A DNA stretch of 64,000 nt from Cladopsammia gracilis (GCA_022457155.1 JAJGOT010000448.1:37501-101500); one strand, 5' to 3'; counted from the first letter of the stretch, positions 19,970 through 30,584 are shown. The notes: a model not told the origin generated them from the sequence alone. Numbers and translations: made by a program.

Positions 19970-20341
19970 TTATAATAGTAAATAATTATAAACAACTTTA
20001 ATATATTGATATTTGTCAGTATCTTGAGCCTGTTGCTCATTTTCTTTTTGTAAAAGTTTGATTATTTCATCACCTTTTGTTTCATTCGTTATTTTTGGCT
20101 TGTTTGTTTTATCACTAAATTTATTGAAAATTTTGTCTCCAATAAGCTGACCTGTTTTTTCACCTATTTTTTCCGACCCCTTTTCTATCAACTTTTCAGC
20201 ACCCTTTTTAGCAAGTTGTTTAGCTGTTTTGCTTGCAAGTTTTGAAGCTATCTTACTTCCAACATTTTTGAAAACATCAAGTATTCCTTCACCTTGAATA
20301 ATGTAATCTCCAGTATCTGGATCTCTTTCTCTTCGTTCCAT
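19970..20341 (-). CDS. Amphipathic basic virion protein (pVI/PX-like)
   Basis: Intact, 123 codons, ATG at 20341. Starts MERRERDPDTGDYIIQGEG, then a long amphipathic Lys/Ala-rich region (FKNVGSKIASKLASKTAKQ ... KGAEKLIEKGSEKIGEK) that should form helices and could interact with membrane or DNA. Sits between major and minor capsid genes, the place of a capsid cement or lytic protein. Precise family uncertain. Confidence 0.55.
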   Translation of the reverse strand: MERRERDPDTGDYIIQGEGILDVFKNVGSKIASKLASKTAKQLAKKGAEKLIEKGSEKIGEKTGQLIGDKIFNKFSDKTNKPKITNETKGDEIIKLLQKENEQQAQDTDKYQYIKVVYNYLLL

Positions 20342-20363
20342 CTATATAGTGAGTGTATATAAA

Positions 20364-21125
20364 TTAAGCTTCTTTTATCACAACGGTTATAGATATATCA
20401 ATTTCATTTAAGTCAACCTCCCTGTTTTCGTCGTCTGTGATATAAAAAGTAACTTCAGATAGTACTTTTGTATTTATTTTATTCCAAAGATAATTTATTG
20501 GTTGTATTTCAAATGGTAGAGATCTTGTTTTTGTATTCGTTGAGAAGGTAAAAAGCACGTCTGATAACCGCCCTGAAATGATTGAATTACTTAGTAGAGA
20601 AGTTCTTATGTATAAGTTATCAATACTGTTGCTGATATTAGGAAATTGGGGTCCATAAGAACTCACTTCCAATATCCCTGTTTTATCGAAACCCAGTAAA
20701 TCTGCAAAGTTTCCGCTATTCTTGAAATCAATCCAATAGTTTTCATCCAACTTTATGAAAACCTTATAAGTTGTAAGGTTAAATAATATATCAATTCCAT
20801 AAGTCTCCTTTTGCATGAGTTTTCCAATTTCATTGTGAATATATTGATTTATATCATCATAGTCATAAATACCTGATGGGAATGTTATTGTTTGCCAAGA
20901 AGTGCCTTTGTTTTTTGAGATCTATAATTGGTTGTTATAATATTCTGGTCGTATGTTATGCCAACTTGCAGTCATACTGAGATGATCTAATGCCATGTAG
21001 TATTGTTTGTTGTCATCTAAAATTAATTCAAGAATGAACTTTGTAGTGAAATTACCTGGTTTATTATTTTGGTTTTGTTTTTTAGCATCTATTGATTTGA
21101 AAACTAAAACTCTATTTATATCCAT
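20364..21125 (-). pseudogene. Minor capsid protein (penton, single jelly-roll type), frameshifted
   Basis: ATG at 21125 opens a 66-codon frame ending LSMTASWHNIRPEYYNN. After a shift near 20925, a second frame runs from about 20916 and continues through the 150-codon segment to 20364. That segment has SGNFADLLGFDKTGI (the conserved L-L-G-F of Polinton pentons), DNLYIRTSLLSNSIISGR and a final ITDDENREVDLNEIDISI strand. The family forms the vertices of the capsid. Confidence 0.75.
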
Positions 21126-21129
21126 TATA

Positions 21130-22235
21130 TTATATGCTTATATATTTATTGTATAATTTCTCATGCATTGTTCTGTCAATAGCCCCTATTTTCAATAATT
21201 CATCATTGATTTGTGATAAGTCATTTCGCAACACTGGACTATTGTTTCCAGCTGCCATTGAACCAATTATTATTTTCATGCGATCAGCCAATTGTTTTGA
21301 ATCTTGATAATACATAACACTTGATCCAATCATTCTGGACTTACCAGATGATTTGTGTGGCCCAATATTACTAAGCATATTAAGATCGTTAAAAATCTTT
21401 ACAGCATTCAGACTGTAGTTTGTTTTGGGATTATATCTTTTAGTTAGCATATTTATGAGTGATTTATCAGCATCAGCTTCATAAACCAATTTACCACCAT
21501 GATATGCATTCAGCTTCATTTCATTCATCAATTTTGAGACATCAATAAGAAGGCCACCATATTGATTACCATTTATTTTGAAAGCATTTCTTTTTGGCTG
21601 TTTATATATTCGAATACCCTCACCTTTTTGTCTATACTCAAACGACTTTAATACGTCTGAGATCGTATCCCTATATTTTCGAAGAACGCCTATTTCATTA
21701 GTATATTCCGTCTTAACTTCTTTACTCTTGCCCCTTTTATTTCTACCCAATTCATTTGCTAATTCCGCAGATTTTTCCTTTTCTTCCAATAATTTTTGGG
21801 GAGTCAATGATAATAATTGTGAGGGCATTGCCAAATTGTTTTTGTTTAAAACAATTTTATCATCTTTATTAAATCGGTTATCAATATTAAAATATGTCGG
21901 ATCTTTTCTTGATTTTTGTTCTGGTTGGTAATCTATTTGGGGCAGCCCATGTTGTAATGTTATTATGTCTTTATTCGATTCAATTATATCCTGAAATCCC
22001 TTTGTTAAAGCTAATTGATTTCCCCGTAGTTGTTCAATTAGTTGATCCTGTTTCTCATCTGTTTTTTCTGTTTTTCAATCAATGGCTCTCGTAATGTCTT
22101 AAAATAATCACTCATTACAATATCACGCCCTCCTTCCTTATTTTTTATCTCATTTTTTGATTCAGTAACTGCTTTGACAATTTTATAGCTCTCATATTCT
22201 GAATCAGCATATTTTTTAATTCTGTCAATATTCAT
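21130..22235 (-). pseudogene. Polinton structural/coiled-coil hypothetical protein, frameshifted
   Basis: ATG at 22235 (MNIDRIKKYADSEYES), frame lesion near 22065, then open to 21130. Charged, Glu/Lys/Gln-rich N-half with coiled-coil character, followed by a more globular half with GNQYGGLLIDVSKLMNE and NIGPHKSSGKSRMI. About 365 residues overall. Family not recognised; placed just before the divergent ATPase gene, separated from it by a short AT-rich bidirectional promoter region (22236-22366). Confidence 0.55.
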
Positions 22236-22366
22236 TATATAAAATATGTTACATAATTTATCTGTCGAAATGACACTTATCTTTAAAAATATGTGTAAAA
22301 ACAACACTTATATTTATAAATATGTGTGAAAACAACACTTATATTTATTATCTAACATATTTGTAT

Positions 22367-22987
22367 ATGAAAATTCCGAATTACGATACAAATAGAAATG
22401 GTGAATCAAAAAAAAGATTAAACAATTTTTTAGATGAAGATTTTAGAATGATTATTACAGGACAAAGTCGATGTGGAAAGACAAATGCTCTTATGCATAT
22501 GTTAAGAACACCACTGATGTATTATGATAAGATATATTTATACACACCAAATCATCATCAGGAAAAAATACAAGATCTACAAACATTGATGAATAAAATA
22601 TCTGATAAGGTTAGTTATCCTGTATTAGAAATTGGATCATCTGATGATATTAAAGACACTTCAGAATATCCCAACAACAACCGTAAAATTGTCATTTTTG
22701 ATGTTCTAATTAATGCACCTGATAAAATACAAAATAAAATTGCCAACAACTTCACAGATGGACGCCATCATAAGATAAGCCCAATTTATTTAAGCCAGAG
22801 TTACTATGATATTCCGCAGAAACTTAAATTAAACTGCAGTCATATGATGTTGTACCCACCTACTACCAAAAACCATTTGAATCTCATTGCCAAAGAAAAC
22901 TTAATAGACCCTGGTTTGTTCAATAAATTAGGACCCTATGAATTTCTGTTTGTGGACAAAGAAAATAAGTGTGAAAAAGAATTTTGA
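22367..22987 (+). CDS. Genome-packaging ATPase (FtsK/HerA-type, Polinton)
   Basis: Intact frame; ATG 22367 (MKIPNYDTNRNGES) is preferred over 22322 because family members begin close to the P-loop. Walker A is GQSRCGKT (residues 32-39). The Walker B strand is KIVIFDVLIN with D112, but the following residue is Val where homologues normally carry a second acidic residue. A later YLSQSYYDIP segment is the sensor-type motif. 206 residues. It drives DNA into the capsid. First of the plus-strand block. Confidence 0.85.
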   Translation: MKIPNYDTNRNGESKKRLNNFLDEDFRMIITGQSRCGKTNALMHMLRTPLMYYDKIYLYTPNHHQEKIQDLQTLMNKISDKVSYPVLEIGSSDDIKDTSEYPNNNRKIVIFDVLINAPDKIQNKIANNFTDGRHHKISPIYLSQSYYDIPQKLKLNCSHMMLYPPTTKNHLNLIAKENLIDPGLFNKLGPYEFLFVDKENKCEKEF

Positions 22988-23019
22988 TGAAGTAATCTAA
23001 TGTAATATCATAATATAAA

Positions 23020-24910
23020 TGGGTATATTTAATAACCTTGAGAAATTCACAAATATTGACATTTCTGAATATATTAGAATCAAAAGAATCAATTAGAAGC
23101 CAAAACCAAAAAATTCAAGCAAGTAGTGGACTCAAGTTGGATCCAAACAATAACTATGATATGCAGAATAAAAAACTTGTCAATCTAAAGGAAGGGGGTA
23201 ATGACAGAGATGCAATTACCAAGCATCAATTAGATGTTGGATTACTAACTAAACCAGGTAAATATGAAGTATTATTGTTGAATGGCGAAAATCACATGAC
23301 AGGAGATCTTGATTTAAGAGGAAATAAATTAATTCTTCCTGGAGAAATTGATATGAACAGAAAACTTATTACAAATATGGATACGGATGAAGATAACGAT
23401 CTTTCTGCCGTCAATATGATCACTTTAAAAAAAGTATCATCCTGATGCTCCAGCTCACACTCATGAAGTGACTAAAGATATTGATTTGAAGGAGATGTAC
23501 AATATTGTCCAATCAAAACAACAAACATGGCATGATTTGGGAGCACATTATAATAATCTAGTTTCTTACAATGATGTCAAAAATATATTCTTATCCCGTA
23601 AAGAGGTGTTTCCAATGGAGAATTCAATTGATATGAACAACCACACCATTTTTAATGTGGAAGATCCAACCGTTGCCGATCAAGGCACAAACAAAAGATA
23701 TGTGGACGACCAATCCGCTAAAAAACTTTCTTTGGCAGGTGGAACAATGACTGGAAACCTGGATATGAATTCACAACAAATCAATAATATTGCAGCGCCA
23801 ACTCTTGAACATCAACCCACGCCAAAATCTTATGTGGATAGAGAACTTAATCTCAAGATAGGAAATGTGGTAGTCCACACGATAGAATTAGAAGATAAGC
23901 TCAAAAAATATGTAAATGAATCACATATCACGTCAACCTCGCACTTGAAAGATGAATTCCGGTATCTGATGGAAAATGTGGATGAATCCAGCTCTGAACA
24001 TAATATGACAGTGACTGGAATAACTGATTTTTCAAGTTGTCCACATCATTTCAATAAGAAGGCATATGATTTAAAAATAACAAAAGATCCTTTTAATGAA
24101 TACTCTGGGAGACTTGGATTCAATGTGTACAAATTACCAGAAGGAGAATACACTATTTGCATTGAATTCTTCCCCGCGTCAATGGATGGTGTTAGTGTTA
24201 ATGTCGTGAGCACAAGTCTGAATATCAATCAACAATCAACAAAGAAGTTTTCGAATCCAATTGGTGGCTCCGCCGGTTATACAAGATCCATCATCCACAT
24301 GCATAAATGGCAGATTTCTCCACCTGAATTCATTTTCCTGGATTTGAACTGGAATGGAACCGCTGAATCAGCTGCAAAAGGAGATGCAAATTTGATCATA
24401 TATGGTGTCAAAGGTTCTCAACCTGATGTTGAAAGCAGTGTTTATGATGCACCTTTCATTTTTGAAAATGGAAAAATGGTTATGGAGACCGATATTAATA
24501 TGAATAATCATGATATTCTTAATTCTTCTGTAATCACACAACTTCAAACTAAAATAAGTCAACTTGAAACCAGGATTTTAAGTCCAAAACTTAAAACTTT
24601 CCAAATATTCGATTGGGTAGGTTCTAAAGCAAGAACAGGTTATAAATTTGTAATAAATCTTCCATTTAATTTTAAAATAACAAAAGCTATTTCTATTTTC
24701 ACTTCAAGTAATCCCACTCCCTTTCTAAGATTAAATAATTCATTTTATTCAGCGTCCGATTTAATTATAGTAGAAACCAATAAAAACGCACGTCATATTG
24801 ACATTTATGGATTATATACAATAAATATCATGTTTTTGGATCAAAGTTCTGCTTTGGGTCATCCAGTCAAATTTGATATTCATCTTACAGTTTTAGTTGA
24901 AGAAATATAA
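23020..24910 (+). pseudogene. Fibre protein with phage-tail-type repeats, frameshifted
   Basis: ATG at 23020; frame changes near 23045 and at an eight-A run near 23430, then an intact 480-codon frame to 24910. At least four units of the tail-fibre type are visible: DMQNKKLVNLKEGGNDRDA, HMTGDLDLRGNKLI, GGTMTGNLDMNSQQINNIA followed by YVD, and DMNNHTIFNVEDP followed by KRYVDD. These correspond to G-x-M-x-G-x-L-D-M ... I-x-N-L ... YVD repeats, known in phage tail fibres that form trimeric beta-structure stalks. The C-terminal ~250 residues are a distinct beta-rich domain that could bind a host surface. Host attachment is inference. Confidence 0.75.
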
Positions 24911-25034
24911 GAAACTTTATTTGCACCTTATAATTGCCATATCAGTGCACTTTTTGAAGAGTTTTAATCACATAGGAAAAACATACACCATATTTTTATA
25001 TAAAAGCTACATTTAATATAATCAATAAATATAC

Positions 25035-25436
25035 ATGCTGAATTTGGAGCAAGCAATTAATTTTTGTAATAAATTTTTCACAACCCAAAAAAACCTACAT
25101 CCTGATACTAAAGATGAAATATTAAAATCGGCTTTAATATATCAATTTTTGTATGTAAACTATTTGAATGAGCCAATATCATTTAACCAAATATTAGAAA
25201 AACACTCTGACATTGGATTAATAGCACCAGGTTCTTGTACTCTAAATACCAATTATCAATTTTTAATCAAACATGCTATTTTTCATGATGCATTTGGAAG
25301 ATTTTATAATGACTATGAAAAAGGGCCTGGATACACATATTGCTGCCTTTCATTGCCGAAGAAAATAAAAAGATCTCCAATAATGGGCCAAATAAGTGGT
25401 GTATTATATTGTCTTATTTCAAATCCTAAAATATAA
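25035..25436 (+). CDS. Polinton hypothetical protein (133 aa)
   Basis: Intact frame from ATG 25035 after an AT-rich leader. Helical N-half (LEQAINFCNKFFTTQKN), later IAPGSCTLNTNYQ and a Tyr/Cys-rich GPGYTYCCLSLPKK. No family recognised. Lies downstream of the fibre gene on the same strand. Confidence 0.5.
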   Translation: MLNLEQAINFCNKFFTTQKNLHPDTKDEILKSALIYQFLYVNYLNEPISFNQILEKHSDIGLIAPGSCTLNTNYQFLIKHAIFHDAFGRFYNDYEKGPGYTYCCLSLPKKIKRSPIMGQISGVLYCLISNPKI

Positions 25437-25459
25437 TTATTATCCAAATATATAATATA

Positions 25460-25950
25460 ATGACTAACATAGACATCTTCAATTTTAATCACATAGATAA
25501 AAGCATCAGCCAAGAAAAATTATCTGAAATCAAAGCATTGTATAAATTTTATCATAAACGCTTTTGGTGTTTTATAACAAGGCTTTCAAATATTTCAAGA
25601 GATTGAATTTAGCTATGAATTTAGCATCAGTTTCTTTAATAGCCACTGGTTCAATAGCTGGTTCAATTACATTAAATCTTATTATTTTAGGAGTAATTAG
25701 TGGTAGTGGTTTATTGATTAAGACATACAGCGAAATTAAAAACTATAAAAGAAAAATAGAAATGTCTAAATTTGCATACACAACATATGAAAAAGCATTA
25801 GTTGATTTACGGTCTTGTTTAAGAGGAAATCAATTTAACCATACCGCATTTATAAATGAAATGAGGCTGATTAATGAAATAATCATTGATCTTTGTCCTC
25901 TTGCCGATAAATTTGAGAAACAGTATGATAAAAAATTCACTTCCGAGTAA
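25460..25950 (+). pseudogene. Polinton membrane-type hypothetical protein, frameshifted
   Basis: ATG at 25460 opens 36 codons (MTNIDIFNFNHIDKS); a shift near 25568 leads into a frame ending at 25950. The segment MNLASVSLIATGSIAGSITL and then IILGVISGSGLLIK are two hydrophobic stretches, followed by a charged tail (YKRKIEMSKFAYTTYEKAL). Likely a two-pass membrane or membrane-active protein. Family not named. Confidence 0.5.
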
Positions 25951-26003
25951 ACTTTTAGAGTAAATTTTACGATAAACTTTACTAACAAACTTTATTCAAT
26001 AAC

Positions 26004-26303
26004 TCATTCATAGGGAAAACCCCCTTTGCATGACGTATGACTAATTTTAGCAGCATCATCCTTTATTAATTCATATATGTTGTCCCAGCAAGTCTCATAA
26101 AATTTTAATGTCTTCTTTGATTTTGAAAGTGGTATGAATTCATATTCCATTCCCAAGATTTTATCCGCATCAAAACATATTTAATACTAATCATCCGTAT
26201 ACGGTTTTTATTAACTTCTGGTAACACGTTGTTTATTAATGCAAATATCTTATATATTTTGTCACGGTCTTGAAAACTCAATTGAATTTCTTTATTATAT
26301 TTA
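26004..26303 (-). pseudogene. VLTF3-like late transcription factor, C-terminal part (separated)
   Basis: On the minus strand the frame from 26300 reads YNKEIQLSFQDRDKIYKIF ... LPEVNKNRIRMISIKYVL. After a shift near 26165 it gives PLSKSKKTLKFYETCWDNIY, ending at 26004. This matches the C-terminal layout of poxvirus-type VLTF3 proteins (basic stretch, long helix, then KS-x-x-T-L-x-x-Y-x-x-x-W). Its N-terminal part is at 27563-27852, separated by a 1.26-kb insertion. Confidence 0.65.
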
Positions 26304-26363
26304 TTTAATGCACCTTTTCATTGTTTTGAACAGGTTATTATTTCTAATAATCTGCATACATGC

Positions 26364-26490
26364 TCACTGAAATGGAACAACAGGTCATTATTGTGGTCTG
26401 TGAGGTGGAACAGGAGGTTATTATTAAAAATAGTAACCTCCTGTTCCACCTCACTGATCACAATAATAACCTACTGTTCCACCTCAGTGA
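26364..26490. repeat. Perfect-type hairpin repeat
   Basis: GAGGTGGAACAGGAGGTTATTATT and its inverse across a short AT centre; outer arms TCACTGA/TCAGTGA. Confidence 0.75.
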
Positions 26491-26802
26491 TTTTCTAGAA
26501 TCTTCTCAATTTAGCACATCAGCATAATTTATTAAAAATTCCAACATGGATAGCAGTCGCAACACCCCTGACAAATACTTTTGATGTACATGTCAACAAA
26601 ATAAACAAAACATCCCTCTGGACCAACAACATACACCCTGTATCTCCGAGGGACTTATGTTTTTAGGTTTTCAACTACCTTGGTTAATAGTTTTAAATAA
26701 ACCTTTACTATAGACACTATAAGGCAAAATCTCAATATTTTCCATTGCATTGAACGTGGAATGAAAAATTATCGACAGTGAATTTCCTATTTTTATCTAA
26801 AG

Positions 26803-26989
26803 CTAGGCTATGAGCAGTCTCTCTTTCCCAGCTTAGTCCATCAAGTGAGGAACGAAAAAACATTAGCGAATGGATAATGGCCGCGCGAAACTGGAGGCGC
26901 CCCAGTTTCGCACGGCCATTACCGTTCGCTCATGTTTCTTCGTTTCTCGCTCGATGGACTAAGCTGGGAAAGAGAGACTGCTCGTAGTC
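26803..26989. mobile_element. Small MITE with long target duplication
   Basis: Inverted arms GAGCAGTCTCTCTTTCCCAG / CTGGGAAAGAGAGACTGCTC; direct repeat TTATCTAAAGC on both flanks (about 26792-26802 and 26990-27000). Confidence 0.65.
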
Positions 26990-27562
26990 TTATCTAAAGC
27001 CCATATCCCCAAATTCCTGATTATTACTACTGCTGACTGTCAAGGAACTTTTTACCCTTGTCATGTAAGAATTGAAGCGTTTCAAAAGTGTACTATTAAA
27101 ATTTCACTTCGCTAGCTCACATTTTTTCCAAGATTGCATCCTCCTGATTCCTTTTTCCTATTTTGCGGTAACTTGAGAACTTTATACGCATCTCGTTGCA
27201 AAAAGTATCCTACTTGGCCAGTAAAGAATATCACAAACGACGCTTCACATCGCATCACCGCGTTTCATCGAGGCCATAGTTGATCAATTCTAAACTGATT
27301 GTAACGGCAAGAAAAAATTCGCCCACGGGAGTCATTACAATGATTAAAATGCTTGCACAATCCTTACGGGATTTAGACAATCACTACTGTCACTTATGAG
27401 CAAAATTTCACAGCACGTCGTTGGTTTGCTTGTTCTAAAACAATGAAAAGGTGCATTAAAACGGATAATGCCCTCGCTCCTTGGCCTTCTTAAAAATAAT
27501 GACCTCACGCTACGCGCTCGGTCATTATTTTTTAGAAGGCCTCGGAGCTCGGGCATTATCCC

Positions 27563-27852
27563 TTACTTATGGTATTTTTAATATGATATTTTCTTACATA
27601 CACACTCTTCCTCCTTATTCTATACATATTCTCATGAAAGTCAACATATGGACTAACCAAATCATAACCATGGACGATACCACAACTTAGACAAAAATTC
27701 ATTCCATTGTCATTAAACATATCTTTTTTATCACAACATGATTCAACAACTTCCGTATTTCTACCAACATCTGCTAATCGTTGGTCACAAAAGGGACAGG
27801 TTAACTCTCCTGTATTCTTAAATTCGTCATGAATTCCCAAATTACAATTCAT
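27563..27852 (-). pseudogene. VLTF3-like late transcription factor, N-terminal part
   Basis: ATG at 27852. A zinc-binding head (LTCPFCDQ, then ESCCDKKD, then NFCLSCGIVHGYD) is followed by YRIRRKSVYVRKYHIKN, the conserved R-x-R-K-S-V-Y-x-R-x-x-H signature of VLTF3-type factors of large DNA viruses. These proteins switch on late (virion) genes. The frame ends within the palindrome at 27556 where the insertion begins. The remainder of the gene is at 26004-26303. Confidence 0.65.
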
Positions 27853-28078
27853 TCTATACTATTATATGAGATTATATTTTTTAAACAAAACCGCAGTTGT
27901 GACCATATTATCAGAAAACAAAAATAGCGAACATATAAAAATCGGCTAACGCGTTAGCGATATTTCAATAGAACAAAAATAGACAGCAGGGAAAGTCCCA
28001 TAACATCATCAACTTCCTGTTTACCAGTTGATAAAAAAAACTGACTTACGCGTAAGCCGAAAAATATAAAGCATATCA
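27853..28078. other. Polinton right non-coding region
   Basis: No open frame; AT-rich subterminal sequence with GGCTAACGCGTTAGCG and CTTACGCGTAAG short palindromes. Confidence 0.4.
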
Positions 28079-28323
28079 TCGGGGAACCCCCTATTGTATG
28101 ACATCATCGACTTCCTGTGTTTCCGAGAATTGTGTCACGCAAAGGATTCTATTATGTGGAATCACGCAATGAAATAAACGCACCATTTGTTTTTATTAAC
28201 ATATAGTTTCATTTGATTTTTTCCATTATATTTTTGCCATTATATGGTAAGTAGTTCAGAGGTTGGCTTGGTATCAGATCAGTTTTACAAAACTGAGCTA
28301 ATACCGCCAACCCCTTAACTACT
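28079..28323 (-). repeat. Polinton right terminal inverted repeat
   Basis: Mirror of 9681-9926; the inner boundary is at GGGGAACCCCC near 28080. Confidence 0.9.
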
Positions 28324-28333
28324 AACACCTTAA
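28324..28333. repeat. Polinton right target-site duplication and displaced TTAA end of the palindrome
   Basis: AACACC (28324-28329) followed by TTAA (28330-28333), the missing right terminus of the element that begins at 7913. Confidence 0.9.
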
Positions 28334-29660
28334 CCATGATTATATTATTACAATGAAATTCAATTCGTTCTATAGGTGTCGGCACATTCACTAAAGCGTG
28401 ATGCTTGAAGTTATTTTTGGCGGTGAATTTGCCTGTAAAGACCTGTAAGCCCGGCGTAGCGTTTTCTCGACAGCGAGAGTTACCTTTTTGTAAACAAAAA
28501 GGCCAAACACACGAGGATTGACCGGGCACTGCTAAATGTACTGGTATTCTTAATTTCAAAAAACGTACCGTTTTTGTTTTGCTTGACAGTTTGTATAGCT
28601 GTATGTTGACTTCATTTTAGACATTTTAGGCTGCAGGCAATTTTAAATTGTATCATGAATTTGTAGTATTGTTTCCGTTCCCGGTTTCGCGGCTTAGGTA
28701 TCTCAATACCTCTGAGTATACTGAAGAAGTCGTTGCAGTCTGAGCTTTGCAGGGATGCTGATTTCTATCATATACTTGGTCGGCATTTTGAAAGTTTTTT
28801 GACTGTGGAAATAATAATTTTAATCTGGATAAGTTGTCGGTTTAGGAACTGATGCCTTGTTTTCTCGAGAGAGCGCTACTAAGGTTTTATCTAACTGTGG
28901 TCTGGTACTTGACAATGTTCTTACGGGGCAAGATAATCAAGGTGGACGTAGAAAAAAGAACGTATGAAGGTTAAATCAACTCCGTCGGAGTCGAAAGGAC
29001 AGTCGCATGTAAAAACAAATCGCCCACTCCAGAAACATATGAAAAATACCATGATAATAATCTTTTACGTGCAGGCTCAGCCTCACCGGGATGTGATTAT
29101 TCAAGTCTCCTTTGTTAGAATGGCACAATGGCATTCAGAGTACATGTAGAAACGCTAGGAAGAAGCATTGTGTATTTGTATACAAATGTGTACCCTATGC
29201 AAATTGCCAGGAAGTTGAAGCATAGCACGTGCAGTTCGTGCTGAAAACAAAAGAAATTGAAAAAATCCGTTGCGTAAGAAAGAAATTAGCATACGAAAAA
29301 AACAGCTTTTGTCTCATACGAGTTCTGGCTCAAGGAGTCAACATTGCTTGTTGTTGTCGTACGTTTTGAGAGCCGAAAATTCTGAAGATGACAAGAGGAA
29401 CCTGCGAAACAGAGCTATTCTAAAGACACCTCGCTTAGTAAGTGGTGTATGATTTTTGCTGTTTAGCGACAGAGAATTCCTGCGATGAACTCACGTGGTT
29501 TCAGCTGAACGCAAAAATTCAACACTTGGATACTGGTTACATTATAGTCGCTTCGCTTTTGTTTAGTTACGTTCCTTGTTGATATTTGCCGTTCAATGAC
29601 TACAGAAAAGGGACATTAATTTTACGCAAAAGTAAATCCACTGTGCAATGCAATCGAATT
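28334..29660. other. No gene seen
   Basis: Short frames only; no recognisable family or RNA. The 116-codon minus frame 28209-28559 overlaps the Polinton end and is not credible. Confidence 0.4.
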
Positions 29661-29976
29661 AGGCCGGTTCAAACTTTGAACTTCACATGTGCCGAATCTG
29701 ATGTAAACAAGAAGCTGTACACAGCTTGAACTCGTGGCGCCTTTAACTCATTGCAGCATTGATTCCCAAGTGATTTGAGTGCTTTTACAGAGAAACATAA
29801 GCTTAAAATTATGTCTAATCAAAGGCTCCTAAGAGCCAACCCGAGAAGAAAAAATGCTAACGCGTAACGCGTAACGCAATATTGCCGTAATATAAGCTTA
29901 CGTTTTCACACTGACGCAGTTCGATGTCGTGAATACGACTTATTGCGATTACTGGAGAAAAGTCATCGTAAACTTT

Positions 29977-30096
29977 AGGAACACTGTCACTGGTTGATAT
30001 GCGCCGGTTCTCGTCTGATCACCGATGTTAAGCCCTGTCGGGCGAGGTTAGTACTTGGATGGGTGACCGCTTGGGAATACCTCGTGTCGTAGGCTT
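29977..30096 (+). rRNA. 5S rRNA-like sequence (probable pseudogene or 5S-derived SINE head)
   Basis: From 30003 onward it matches metazoan 5S rRNA closely: CCGGTTCTCGTCTGATCACC, then GTTAGTACTTGGATGGGTGA, CCGC, TGGGAATACC and TGTAGGCT-like GTCGTAGGCT. The internal control region is present. The first ~25 bases are poorly conserved, so stem I cannot pair well, and a run of T follows (TCATTTTCC). The 120-nt span fits full length. A transcribed gene is less likely than a pseudogene or 5S-derived repeat. Confidence 0.7.
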
Positions 30097-30584
30097 ATCA
30101 TTTTCCTCCATTTTTCTTTCCTTCACTCCCTTTCATTTTTAATTTTTTTGGTTCCGTCAAGGAGCCACTCGTCCTGAGGAGGGCAAACTGAAGCCAAACG
30201 GTCATGAAAACATAGCACACCTTCGACGATATTCCAACGACAACAAATGGGCGACGAAGTTTGTCCGTAATTTTCATTTTCGCTAGTAAACACATTCTTT
30301 CGTGTTAATACTAGCTACGCATAGAGGAAGGTTTTAAGGTTTTAGAGATCCTCTTTGGTAAAATATATTGATACGTGGATCTGCAACATAAGGGAAGTAG
30401 TCATAACATGTACAATCTAAGAGTACCCACCTTGTGTAGGGTAGGAAAAGGTCCCCGATGGTTGTTTCATATTCACGACTTGGCTCGCAAGGAGCCTTTG
30501 ATTTTAAATTAAACGTAAGGATTTTTGACGAACGAAAAAAAAAGTACATCACTTTCATAATGTCCAGTTCGAAAAAAGAAAAAA

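Larger units (their letters stand above)
26304..27562. mobile_element. Compound insertion inside the VLTF3-like gene
   Basis: 26304-27460 has inverted ends TTTAATGCACCTTTTCATTG (left) and CAATGAAAAGGTGCATTAAA (right). A second small palindrome, 27463-27562 (GGATAATGCCC ... GGGCATTATCC), abuts it. Inside lie two further palindromes: 26364-26490, and 26803-26989, which is flanked by TTATCTAAAGC on both sides (an 11-bp direct repeat that looks like a target duplication). No coding capacity seen. Confidence 0.7.
9681..28323. mobile_element. Polinton/Maverick (adintovirus-like) element, complete but decayed
   Basis: The 18,643-bp element starts AGTAGTTAAGGGG and ends with the inverse. The 6-bp duplication AACACC lies at 9675-9680 and 28324-28329, the length expected for Polintons. 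Gene content is diagnostic: protein-primed family B polymerase, retroviral-type integrase, adenain-like protease, FtsK/HerA-type ATPase, and major and minor capsid proteins. Genes from the left end to 22.2 kb lie on the minus strand. The ATPase, fibre and two others lie on the plus strand, and a VLTF3-like gene on the minus strand near the right end. Around twenty frame lesions are visible, so the copy is probably dead as a unit. Confidence 0.95.

Noticed and set aside
26304..26500. CRISPR-like alternation of repeats
   Set aside because: The units form inverted pairs, not direct repeats with spacers, and the setting is eukaryotic.
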